In this document: positions 1 through 10,176 of the stretch, piece by piece
Position numbering within the stretch: the stretch's first letter is position 1
Layout of the letters: every line of letters begins with the position of its first letter
Source of the DNA: Deltaproteobacteria bacterium
GTDB taxonomy: Bacteria > Bacillota > Desulfotomaculia > Desulfotomaculales > JAGUVT01
Length of the DNA stretch: 43,493 nucleotides
Assembly: GCA_020062745.1 (NCBI GenBank)
Contig: JAGUVT010000008.1
Location: 1 to 43,493 of the forward strand
Direction of reading: 5' to 3'
Notes under the pieces: generated by a model
The model's database searches: none
What the model saw: the letters and a program-made list of their open reading frames with translations, nothing else
What the model was told of the DNA's origin: nothing
Made by a program: the position numbers and the translations under genes

Positions 1-141
1 ACAACCTGTGCTTTGAAGTTCGCTGTATAATGTTTTTTCATGGTCTAATTGTATCTTAAGTTTGTCCTTTTTGCTGTCCGAATTTCTGGGTCCATTATAT
101 TGAAACTTGAATGTATCTTGAAAATCTCAAAACCCATCTTA
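1..141 (+). promoter_or_regulatory. CRISPR leader (left end may be cut by the window)
   Basis: This AT-rich, gene-free stretch lies just before the first perfect repeat. The repeats end in ATTGAAAC, which in related systems becomes the 5' handle of the crRNA, and the decayed repeat is at the far end, so transcription should run left to right from here. A perfect TATAAT sits at 26-31 without a convincing -35. TGTATCTT occurs twice (50-57 and 112-119), and ATTGAAAC occurs at 99-106, 35 bases before the first repeat. Orientation is well supported; the promoter is an inference. Confidence 0.75.
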
Positions 142-3100
142 GATTTTAGCTTGCCTATGAGGAATTGAAACAACCCAAACCTGGCTCTGGATAATTACCA
201 TTATATGAGATTTTAGCTTGCCTATGAGGAATTGAAACCTCATTTCAAGCATCGGCCAGCGAAGCTCTCCTCTAGATTTTAGCTTGCCTATGAGGAATTG
301 AAACTGGTAATTCTCCTACGCTTGTAATTGATTCTATTGAGATTTTAGCTTGCCTATGAGGAATTGAAACCCGGAAAGCAATGGTCGAAATAATGAATGT
401 GGTTGAGATTTTAGCTTGCCTATGAGGAATTGAAACACGAGGGTTGGCAATACGACACTGTTACCCTGGGCTGATTTTAGCTTGCCTATGAGGAATTGAA
501 ACAGGCACTGGCCGACGTAATACCGGCGGGCCTCTTTCGGATTTTAGCTTGCCTATGAGGAATTGAAACTAGATGAGATCGAACAAGAGTTGGCCTAAAA
601 CCGGGATTTTAGCTTGCCTATGAGGAATTGAAACTTAACCATAACGGCGGGATTTAACCTGGGCCAGACCGATTTTAGCTTGCCTATGAGGAATTGAAAC
701 AACGCCTGGGTAGATGTAGATATATCCGGCGAAACCGATTTTAGCTTGCCTATGAGGAATTGAAACTCGATGGCTTCTAGCACTTCTTTTTCCGAGTAGT
801 CTTGATTTTAGCTTGCCTATGAGGAATTGAAACCAGTAATGCCTGCAAATATTTCTCCGGCCAAGAAGCGATTTTAGCTTGCCTATGAGGAATTGAAACA
901 TTGTACCCACAGGCACGCCAGTCTGTTTAGCTGCCTGATTTTAGCTTGCCTATGAGGAATTGAAACAGACATTTAAAACCAACGCCAGGAATCTTGCAGT
1001 GCGATTTTAGCTTGCCTATGAGGAATTGAAACTGTGGAATTCGAAGAGTATAATCAGCCGAACAAGGATACGATTTTAGCTTGCCTATGAGGAATTGAAA
1101 CTCCGTGACCGCTGACTTTACACTATCAGTATTGTACCGATTTTAGCTTGCCTATGAGGAATTGAAACCCGTATACGCCGGGAAGTCCTCTATGACATCA
1201 ATAGCGCGATTTTAGCTTGCCTATGAGGAATTGAAACCTGCATTCTATCCCGGTGCTGGCGTAGCACCTCTACCGGATTTTAGCTTGCCTATGAGGAATT
1301 GAAACATGTTATTAAGAATATTTGCCAAAAATACAACCTTAGATTTTAGCTTGCCTATGAGGAATTGAAACATTTACCGGGGCTGTCGTGCCCAACAAAA
1401 TGCCCAACGATTTTAGCTTGCCTATGAGGAATTGAAACACCGTGATAACCATTTATGAATTCCTCCCTTTATAGAGATTTTAGCTTGCCTATGAGGAATT
1501 GAAACCCGGGTTGGCGTCCAGGACCACCACGCCGCCACTACGATTTTAGCTTGCCTATGAGGAATTGAAACCCAAGACTTGCCTCCAGCCGAGGGAAAGT
1601 GTTTTCTGATTTTAGCTTGCCTATGAGGAATTGAAACAAGGATATTCAGACGCCCGCCGGCTTCCCAGGAAGGGATTTTAGCTTGCCTATGAGGAATTGA
1701 AACTTGCGTTCGGTGCGCTTGCCGGCGCTGTCTGGACAGCGATTTTAGCTTGCCTATGAGGAATTGAAACTGAAAAAAGCTGGTGATGCCACAAACCATT
1801 TCCACCTGGATTTTAGCTTGCCTATGAGGAATTGAAACATGCTTACCGCAAAGCAGGTCACACAGTACTCATACGATTTTAGCTTGCCTATGAGGAATTG
1901 AAACAATCTTCCGCCGGCATTACCACCAGCCACGGCTTACGGATTTTAGCTTGCCTATGAGGAATTGAAACCCCGGAATGGGTCATCCTCCGGGTAGCCA
2001 CAACGCCGATTTTAGCTTGCCTATGAGGAATTGAAACTAGTAAAGATAGCAAAGATTCCTTGGTATTGGTTAAGATTTTAGCTTGCCTATGAGGAATTGA
2101 AACCATTAATAAAGCTGAATTAGAAAATTATCTGTATGGGATTTTAGCTTGCCTATGAGGAATTGAAACCCGCCACGTCCGGCGGCACTATGCTGTGTCC
2201 ATTTTCGTGATTTTAGCTTGCCTATGAGGAATTGAAACCGGGAGAGGTTGATGCTTTAGTTTTTCGCCTGCCATAGATTTTAGCTTGCCTATGAGGAATT
2301 GAAACCGGGGTTGAAGGCACGGTCATATCTCATTCACGCGGCGATTTTAGCTTGCCTATGAGGAATTGAAACACCGCTTGGCTTCTTGCCTGCGTGTGGA
2401 GCCGGAAATGATTTTAGCTTGCCTATGAGGAATTGAAACTGAAAAACCGGCTTCAGCGTGCCTTCTACAGCTCTACGATTTTAGCTTGCCTATGAGGAAT
2501 TGAAACACTGGGATTCATACCATACATCCCGCTCCTGAGCCTCGATTTTAGCTTGCCTATGAGGAATTGAAACATGCAGGAACCACCGGAAGTGTTGGAC
2601 CGGCTCAACTGATTTTAGCTTGCCTATGAGGAATTGAAACATCTTCCCGCCGCCGACAGAAGGCAAAGCCGCAAAAGATTTTAGCTTGCCTATGAGGAAT
2701 TGAAACCAAACTCCCGCAGCTTTTCGGCGGAGGCGGATACCGCGATTTTAGCTTGCCTATGAGGAATTGAAACAGGCTTGGCTCCCAGTTTCGGCTCTAA
2801 TACCCCAGCGATTTTAGCTTGCCTATGAGGAATTGAAACCCGATAATCCTTAAACGAGTTGCAGTATTGCTTTCAAGATTTTAGCTTGCCTATGAGGAAT
2901 TGAAACCGGTCAGACCGCAACGCCAAAAAATCATTATTCGCAGATTTTAGCTTGCCTATGAGGAATTGAAACCTAGTGGTCAAAAATCTCTGTGAATGGT
3001 CTAATTTGATTTTAGCTTGCCTATGAGGAATTGAAACTCCAGCGCATAAACGTTGACTTGCCGGATTCCCGTTTAGATTTTAGCTTGCCTATGAGGAATT

Positions 3101-4007
3101 GAAACCTACCTACCGCGAGGCTGCAGATTTTCTCGCGGTAGGATTTTAGCTTGCCTATGAGGAATTGAAACAAGATCGCTGTGTTGTCATTAGCCGAAAG
3201 CGTATTATGATTTTAGCTTGCCTATGAGGAATTGAAACATCTAACGGCATCCGGGTTTTCATCATCATCTCTCGAGATTTTAGCTTGCCTATGAGGAATT
3301 GAAACCGCCACCGCCAGGGCAATAACCTTCTCCTGAACCCGATTTTAGCTTGCCTATGAGGAATTGAAACATGGTTAAAAATCTCTCAAAACCACTCTGG
3401 AGAAATTGATTTTAGCTTGCCTATGAGGAATTGAAACTTGCTGCATTCACGGCACCGATAAGCTTCACCTGAGATTTTAGCTTGCCTATGAGGAATTGAA
3501 ACCTCTGTTCTTCATCTTTGAATGAGCAGTCCCATGAGATTTTAGCTTGCCTATGAGGAATTGGAACTCAATCACATCCGCAATAGTTATCCAAGCGCCT
3601 TCTGGATTTTAGCTTGCCTATGAGGAATTGAAACCAGGAGGATAAAGAAATATCTACCGTGATTGAAAATAGGATTTTAGCTTGCCTATGAGGAATTGAA
3701 ACAGGTTAAGCCGAGTGAGGAAGTTGATGGGGCAGCAATAGATTTTAGCTTGCCTATGAGGAATTGAAACTTGCGTTCCCCCGTGATTCTCCATGCCTGA
3801 TTCCCGTGATTTTAGCTTGCCTATGAGGAATTGAAACATTTTCCCCCAACATCCGCTTCAGTTCATCCAACTCGATTTTAGCTTGCCTATGAGGAATTGA
3901 AACCTGACCGCCATCAAAGATACTGATGGAATCAGGAGGAGATTTTAGCTTGCCTATGAGGAATTGAAACTTAATTAACTTATCAACTATGGCGCCGGTT
4001 ATGTCGG

Positions 4008-4032
4008 GATTTTAGCTTGCCTATGAGGAATT
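4008..4032 (+). repeat. Truncated CRISPR repeat lacking the GAAAC end
   Basis: This unit stops after GAGGAATT and runs straight into spacer sequence. The distance to the next repeat is 58 bases rather than 65-69. A deletion of about 8-9 bases spanning the repeat-spacer junction explains this. Confidence 0.9.
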
Positions 4033-7000
4033 AGCCGCTGAAAGAGCTGAAATCAGCCACACTTAGATTTTAGCTTGCCTATGAGGAATTGAAACACGCT
4101 TCCATCAACTTATTTTGAGTATTGTTTTTATCGATTTTAGCTTGCCTATGAGGAATTGAAACAAGTTTCAGTAAAAGAAATGCTGAGCATTGCGCGAAGG
4201 ATTTTAGCTTGCCTATGAGGAATTGAAACTCCGGAACATTTTCCAAAACATCAACTCCTTTCGTTCGATTTTAGCTTGCCTATGAGGAATTGAAACATTA
4301 TTTTGGTGCAGAAGACTGCGAATACATTCGGACGATTTTAGCTTGCCTATGAGGAATTGAAACTACGAAATGGCATTGTCCAATAGTTGGCGGGGGGACG
4401 GATTTTAGCTTGCCTATGAGGAATTGAAACAAGTAATTACTCTCGAAGAGTTTAACCGGGAATGGCGCGATTTTAGCTTGCCTATGAGGAATTGAAACAA
4501 GCCTCAATTTCGGAAGGATAACTTTCTTCAACGTGATTTTAGCTTGCCTATGAGGAATTGAAACATTTGAGCCTGTTGCAATAAAGTAGGTTTTTTGCCC
4601 GATTTTAGCTTGCCTATGAGGAATTGAAACCGCAGCCCAATGCGCTTCTCTGCCTGAGTTAATCGAGATTTTAGCTTGCCTATGAGGAATTGAAACCCAG
4701 GGCGCTACGGCGGCCGATATACAGACCAAACTGGGATTTTAGCTTGCCTATGAGGAATTGAAACGATGAAAACGGATTCGTGATGAATGTTGATTACGGC
4801 GATTTTAGCTTGCCTATGAGGAATTGAAACTTGGGTTAAAACCGTGTTCAACTACGTGTGTACTAAGATTTTAGCTTGCCTATGAGGAATTGAAACCGAG
4901 ATAGTTGGAATCGATTAACTCAGGCAGAGAAGATTTTAGCTTGCCTATGAGGAATTGAAACGTATTTAATGTTGGTATGTTGGTAAAAGTATTATAAAGA
5001 TTTTAGCTTGCCTATGAGGAATTGAAACAGGCCAAACCATATTACGTGGTTACCGCCTTGTTGGATTTTAGCTTGCCTATGAGGAATTGAAACTACGCAA
5101 CTACGTCTATGACGGGGCGTTTTGGATACCGATTTTAGCTTGCCTATGAGGAATTGAAACTCAGATTTAATAATGTTCGGAATGCAGTCTTTTACCGATT
5201 TTAGCTTGCCTATGAGGAATTGAAACATGTACTGGCCTTCCTGCTGCGCCGACAGCCGGTATAGATTTTAGCTTGCCTATGAGGAATTGAAACCTCCCTA
5301 TGCAGCCAAACCGGATCAGGAACCGAAGTAGATTTTAGCTTGCCTATGAGGAATTGAAACCCGGCCGGCAATGGAACATGACTACATATGCCACGAGATT
5401 TTAGCTTGCCTATGAGGAATTGAAACTACAATATATTGAAATGGGTGATTTTATGCAGTGAAAAGATTTTAGCTTGCCTATGAGGAATTGAAACTAGAAT
5501 TTGATAGAGATGAAATGAAAGAATTGATTAAGATTTTAGCTTGCCTATGAGGAATTGAAACTTATATCTGAAGAAATATATTGAACTGAACCAGGCCAGA
5601 TTTTAGCTTGCCTATGAGGAATTGAAACCTATCAGAACACCATAATAAAATTTTAGACAATGTATGATTTTAGCTTGCCTATGAGGAATTGAAACTTTTA
5701 TCCCTTTTCAGTTGATAGCCTGGATGATGATGGATTTTAGCTTGCCTATGAGGAATTGAAACTTGAATAAATCTAACAAACCGCAACGCCCATCTAAGAT
5801 TTTAGCTTGCCTATGAGGAATTGAAACTCCAGACCTTTAAGCCATTATTTACTTACCGACCAGGATTTTAGCTTGCCTATGAGGAATTGAAACTAGCCTT
5901 TTGGACTTCTTCTACAATTTCAGGTTTTCTGATTTTAGCTTGCCTATGAGGAATTGAAACCCATACATCTTTTTTTTGTCAAAGTCAAGCGAAATCCGAT
6001 TTTAGCTTGCCTATGAGGAATTGAAACTTTGAGTCCGAAAGCTGCGAGTGGAATTCTCCGCCGAGATTTTAGCTTGCCTATGAGGAATTGAAACTTTTAC
6101 AAATGTCCAGCCTCTCTGCACCATCCAAATCGATTTTAGCTTGCCTATGAGGAATTGAAACCAGTTTATCACGTCGGAAGAGAGCTGGCGATATTCGTGA
6201 TTTTAGCTTGCCTATGAGGAATTGAAACTTTTTAAGTACCTGCGTACCGATTTTCGCTGAATTGAGATTTTAGCTTGCCTATGAGGAATTGAAACCTTGT
6301 TAATACCCCTGTCAATACCAACAACTTTGCCTGGATTTTAGCTTGCCTATGAGGAATTGAAACCTTTGAAAAGCCGAAGGAAGCCCAGGCTGTAATACCG
6401 ATTTTAGCTTGCCTATGAGGAATTGAAACGGGAGTATGGTGCTGATATAAATCACTCCTTTCTTTGATTTTAGCTTGCCTATGAGGAATTGAAACAATTT
6501 TTCCACCGTTTGCTTTGCCTCGACGAACCACTTGATTTTAGCTTGCCTATGAGGAATTGAAACTCGGCAACCTGGCCAACAGCTTCTGGACGGTCATCGA
6601 TTTTAGCTTGCCTATGAGGAATTGAAACTGGCGATTGGACAGGCCCTCCGGGAAGCGAGAGAACAGATTTTAGCTTGCCTATGAGGAATTGAAACTCCGA
6701 TGCAAGTCAACGCCGGCGCCATCCAGCCAGGATTTTAGCTTGCCTATGAGGAATTGAAACACGAAGCGGCGGCGATCTGGTGGGCACAGCGGCGAAAGAT
6801 TTTAGCTTGCCTATGAGGAATTGAAACTGTAGTTGGTAGTAAGGCTCCTGAAGCGTTAACCAGGGATTTTAGCTTGCCTATGAGGAATTGAAACTACAAA
6901 TTTACATCATCATAAATATGCAAAACCTTCAGATTTTAGCTTGCCTATGAGGAATTGAAACCTGGCCTTGGAGATAAACACGTCTCCCAGGTCGCCGGAT

Positions 7001-8188
7001 TTTAGCTTGCCTATGAGGAATTGAAACGCGTGATTCCGGTGTCCGGAATGGCATAGGCCGCCTGGATTTTAGCTTGCCTATGAGGAATTGAAACACTTCC
7101 TGGAGCACCTGGCCAAGGGCCTGGTGACCAGATTTTAGCTTGCCTATGAGGAATTGAAACACTTCCTGGAGCACCTGGCCAAGGGCCTGGTGACCAGATT
7201 TTAGCTTGCCTATGAGGAATTGAAACAGAACTGGGATACCGTTAAGGCGGCGGTGATCAGCGCGATTTTAGCTTGCCTATGAGGAATTGAAACAGGCCTC
7301 TCACTCCAAGTTGGCCGCCCTAACCCTGGATTTTAGCTTGCCTATGAGGAATTGAAACTAATCGACGGAGTTCAAAACCCGGAACTCTGGCCGGGATTTT
7401 AGCTTGCCTATGAGGAATTGAAACATGATTATAGAAATTTTAAACTCGGTGATAAAAGGGATTTTAGCTTGCCTATGAGGAATTGAAACCCTGGGAAGGG
7501 AAACGATGCAAAAGCGAAGCTGAGCGATTTTAGCTTGCCTATGAGGAATTGAAACTCATCTTCGACAGGAAAGTTTCTCGTGTGCTCTTTGCGATTTTAG
7601 CTTGCCTATGAGGAATTGAAACTAAAGATGGAGAAGTTTATTAAGATAGTTTATATTTTGATTTTAGCTTGCCTATGAGGAATTGAAACATTTGGGTAGC
7701 GATTTGGGTTATGCGGCGATCCGCCTGGATTTTAGCTTGCCTATGAGGAATTGAAACGTATCTTGCGAGTAGGTATCGCCCAGATTCAACCACAGATTTT
7801 AGCTTGCCTATGAGGAATTGAAACATTGGGTATCGCCGGTTTCTAAAAGCTTTAGACGCGATTTTAGCTTGCCTATGAGGAATTGAAACATTGGGTATCG
7901 CCGGTTTCTAAAAGCTTTAGACGCGATTTTAGCTTGCCTATGAGGAATTGAAACACCAGGCCAGGGTAATCACCGCCCGGCTGCCGGCGGATTTTAGCTT
8001 GCCTATGAGGAATTGAAACTGTTATTAAATAAATTGGTGTGATTTGCACATTCGTGATTTTAGCTTGCCTATGAGGAATTGAAACAGACAGATACCGGAC
8101 CCGATTCGTCAGCAACCGCAAGATTTTAGCTTGCCTATGAGGAATTGAAACCTTGGCGCAAACGATATTGTAACGACGAAATTCATTC

Positions 8189-8218
8189 GATTTTAGCCTG
8201 CCCATGAGGAATTGTGTT
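8189..8218 (+). repeat. Degenerate terminal CRISPR repeat
   Basis: The last unit matches the repeat through GAGGAATTG except for two substitutions in the centre (CTGCCC where the others have TTGCCT), then diverges where GAAAC should be. Decay of the leader-distal repeat is normal and fixes the array orientation. Confidence 0.9.
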
Positions 8219-8326
8219 GCCGTCCGCTGTGGCAAGCAGGCTTTTGTCTATTTGGGAGTCCACATAATATTTATGTATGGATTTTACACAGTTAGAGCAG
8301 GGGGGCTGATCCAATGGCCCTTTTCA

Positions 8327-8698
8327 CTAACCCGGTAGCAGAAGAAAGTATACTTTGTCCCCTTCCTTGCGCCCGCTTATCAACTCGCAGTGTCTCAAAA
8401 CAGCGAACTGTTTTTCCAGTTCCCATTCAGGCAGGTTAAAGTGTTCTTTAATCTCCTGGCGGGTAACCCGGCCCTTCTCTTTTATGAATTCATAGATCTC
8501 TTTCTGCAGTTTTGTAAGGCCGTCGGTACCTTGCTGACCCAGTTGCCGGCGGGTGGCACGGGCGGAGGAAACTGCAGTGGGGTCGCAAGGCCTGGGCGGT
8601 TGGAGCGAATCAATATAACAGTCTTCACAGAGAACCTGCCCCAAGTATTCATATCTTTCTTGTTCATTCAATTTTTGTAAGCATCTGCGGCATTTCAT
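8327..8698 (-). CDS. Small Cys-rich winged-helix protein
   Basis: The 123-residue product has two zinc-knuckle pairs at the N-terminus (C3-x2-C6 and C24-x2-C27). A charged linker follows, and residues about 60-120 look like a winged helix-turn-helix (TKLQKEIYEFIKEKGRVTRQ, then a recognition-helix-like stretch with LPEWELEKQF). The ATG at 8698 has a GGAG ribosome binding site about six bases upstream. It is a single gene facing the end of the CRISPR array and divergent from the GT4 operon. A DNA-binding regulator is the natural reading, but no target is visible and I do not recognise a named family. Confidence 0.75.
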   Translation of the reverse strand: MKCRRCLQKLNEQERYEYLGQVLCEDCYIDSLQPPRPCDPTAVSSARATRRQLGQQGTDGLTKLQKEIYEFIKEKGRVTRQEIKEHFNLPEWELEKQFAVLRHCELISGRKEGDKVYFLLLPG

Positions 8699-9055
8699 TT
8701 TTTATCTCCACACCTCAATAACTATGTTTAACCCGACAGACTTAATCAGTCGGGGGTTGTAAGGAACTTTCTCATAAAGTATACCACGTCTTTTTTCCAA
8801 ATGCTATCAATATAAATTTATGGATTAGACCGAAAATCATTTATTGCATGTTCAGGTTTTGTGGTTTTAGAATTAAGAGGGCCGGGCAGGATTCTGCAAG
8901 GGACCTTTAATTTTTCCAGGCTACGGTTAGCTGTAATATATTGCTGTACGCTGGACTGTTCAGGGCAAAGAGAAGGAGAACACAGGTATTTGTGGAAAAT
9001 TATTGTGGGAAACGTTAAGGTATCCTTAAATTAATTTTAAGGAGGTCTCGGTATA
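8699..9055. other. Intergenic region between divergent genes
   Basis: This 357-base gap holds a short inverted repeat at about 8733-8755 (CCCGAC...GTCGGG with one internal mismatch) upstream of the winged-helix gene. The right end carries the possible leader peptide and hairpin pair described at 8973-9058. I see no convincing -35/-10 pair and no further gene. Confidence 0.6.
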
Positions 9056-9058
9056 TTG
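8973..9058 (+). promoter_or_regulatory. Possible leader peptide and alternative hairpins at the GT4 start
   Basis: AAGGAG at 8973-8978 precedes a TTG at 8990 that opens a 14-codon frame ending in TAA at 9032-9034. TTAAGG (9015-9020) can pair with CCTTAA (9024-9029). Alternatively CCTTAAA (9024-9030) can pair with TTTAAGG (9036-9042), covering the first half of the gene's ribosome binding site AAGGAGGT (9039-9046). The two hairpins share one strand and exclude each other. The sequence pairing is plain; a regulatory role is inferred. Confidence 0.4.
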
Positions 9059-10114
9059 AAGGTTGCGATGGTTGTTCCACCCTGGTTTAAGGTGCCGCCG
9101 GAAGGCTACGGGGGAATCGAGGTGGTGGCCAGCCTCCTGGCGGACGGCCTTGTTTTGAGAGGACACGAAGTAGTTCTTTTTACAGTAGCGGACTCAACGA
9201 CAAAAGCGTGTCTGTTCAATGTTTTTGACCGGGAAATGAAGTCCTACCTGGATGAGACGCCTTCGAATTTTCTAACTGCGGCCATGACGCATACTCTTGG
9301 TTCGTACCTTGAGATTTCCCGGCAGGAGTTTGACCTGATCCATGATCACACCTGGAAGGAAGGGCTGTGTTGCGCGGCTTTTGCCGGTATTCCCGTGGTG
9401 CATACCCTCCACGGTCCTTTTGACGGGGATAACAAAAAATTTTACGGCCTTTTGAAAAATTATCCCGGGATATATTTCGTGTCTATAAGCAACTACCAGC
9501 AGGCCTGTTTCCCCGGGTTGAACTACCTGGGCACGGTTTACAACGGCATAGTCTTTGACCGGTATCCTTTTCCTGAGGACAAGGAGGACTATTTCTTTTA
9601 CATCGGCAGGTTTAACTCTGAGAAGGCGCCTCATCTGGCCTGCGAAGCGGCGAAGAAGCTGGGGAAAAGGCTTATTTTGGCTGGCAAGGTTCATGAGAAA
9701 GCGGAAGTGAGCTATTTTGAGCAGTATATAAGGCCGCATCTTAATGAGGATATTGTGTTCATCGGTGAGGTGGGGCACTGGAGCGAAGGGAAGATGCGTC
9801 TGTTGTCCCGAAGCAAGGGTTATCTTTATCCTATTCAGTGGGAGGAGCCTTTCGGCATCACCATGGTTGAGGCGATGGCCTGCGGCACACCGGTGATAAC
9901 TTTTAAGAGAGGTTCTGCGCCGGAAGTTGTGGAACATGGGGTAACCGGTTTTGTGGTGGAAACCAGGGAGGAGTTTATAGAAGCTGCGGGGCGTGTGGAA
10001 GAGATTGATCCGCGGAATTGCCGGGAAAGGGTGAGAAAAATGTTCAGGTCTGAGGTGATGGTGGCCGATTACGAGCAAATGTATATGAAAGCTCTGTCTG
10101 CGGTGCGTTCATAA
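9056..10114 (+). CDS. Glycosyltransferase family 4 (group 1)
   Basis: The 352-residue protein should transfer a sugar from a nucleotide-sugar donor with retention of configuration. It shows the GT-B fold marks of family 4: a glycine-rich acceptor loop GYGGIE at residues 17-22, HDH at 96-98, and a donor-site EPFGITMVE segment with the E-x7-E pair at E264 and E272, followed by ACGTPV and a GxxGF-type loop. Its length fits the family. The TTG start at 9056 lies nine bases after a perfect AAGGAGGT. It leads an operon with a GH65 phosphorylase and a HAD sugar-phosphate enzyme, so its acceptor or product is probably a small glucoside or disaccharide. There is no signal peptide or membrane segment, so it should be cytosolic. 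Substrate is unknown. Confidence 0.9.
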   Translation: MKVAMVVPPWFKVPPEGYGGIEVVASLLADGLVLRGHEVVLFTVADSTTKACLFNVFDREMKSYLDETPSNFLTAAMTHTLGSYLEISRQEFDLIHDHTWKEGLCCAAFAGIPVVHTLHGPFDGDNKKFYGLLKNYPGIYFVSISNYQQACFPGLNYLGTVYNGIVFDRYPFPEDKEDYFFYIGRFNSEKAPHLACEAAKKLGKRLILAGKVHEKAEVSYFEQYIRPHLNEDIVFIGEVGHWSEGKMRLLSRSKGYLYPIQWEEPFGITMVEAMACGTPVITFKRGSAPEVVEHGVTGFVVETREEFIEAAGRVEEIDPRNCRERVRKMFRSEVMVADYEQMYMKALSAVRS

Positions 10115-10176
10115 CCGGGGATAAAACAGAGTATTTGGGTGGAACACCTGTAAAATTGTTCTTGAAGAGGTGCGAT

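Larger units (their letters stand above)
142..8218 (+). CRISPR. CRISPR array, 122 repeats and 121 spacers
   Basis: A 30-base repeat that starts GATTTTAGC and ends GAGGAATTGAAAC recurs every 65-69 bases with unique spacers of 35-39 bases. Counting every repeat start by eye gives 122 units. Nearly all look identical. Exceptions are the unit at 3538 (ends GGAAC instead of GAAAC), the unit at 4008 (lost its 3' end) and the last unit at 8189 (two changes inside and a lost GAAAC end). Two spacers are duplicated in tandem (7095/7161 and 7825/7890). The repeat type is typical of type I-B or type III arrays in thermophilic Firmicutes, but no cas gene in the window allows a type to be assigned. Open frames on the minus strand through the array are translations of the repeat, not genes. 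Confidence 0.99.

Noticed and set aside
595-8235. Many minus-strand open frames containing FQFLIGKLKS or VSIPHRQAKI
   Set aside because: They are translations of the CRISPR repeat in two frames joined by spacers, with no ribosome binding sites; not proteins.
9272-10078. 268-codon open frame on the minus strand
   Set aside because: It lies wholly inside the GT4 gene, which has clear family motifs and a strong ribosome binding site.
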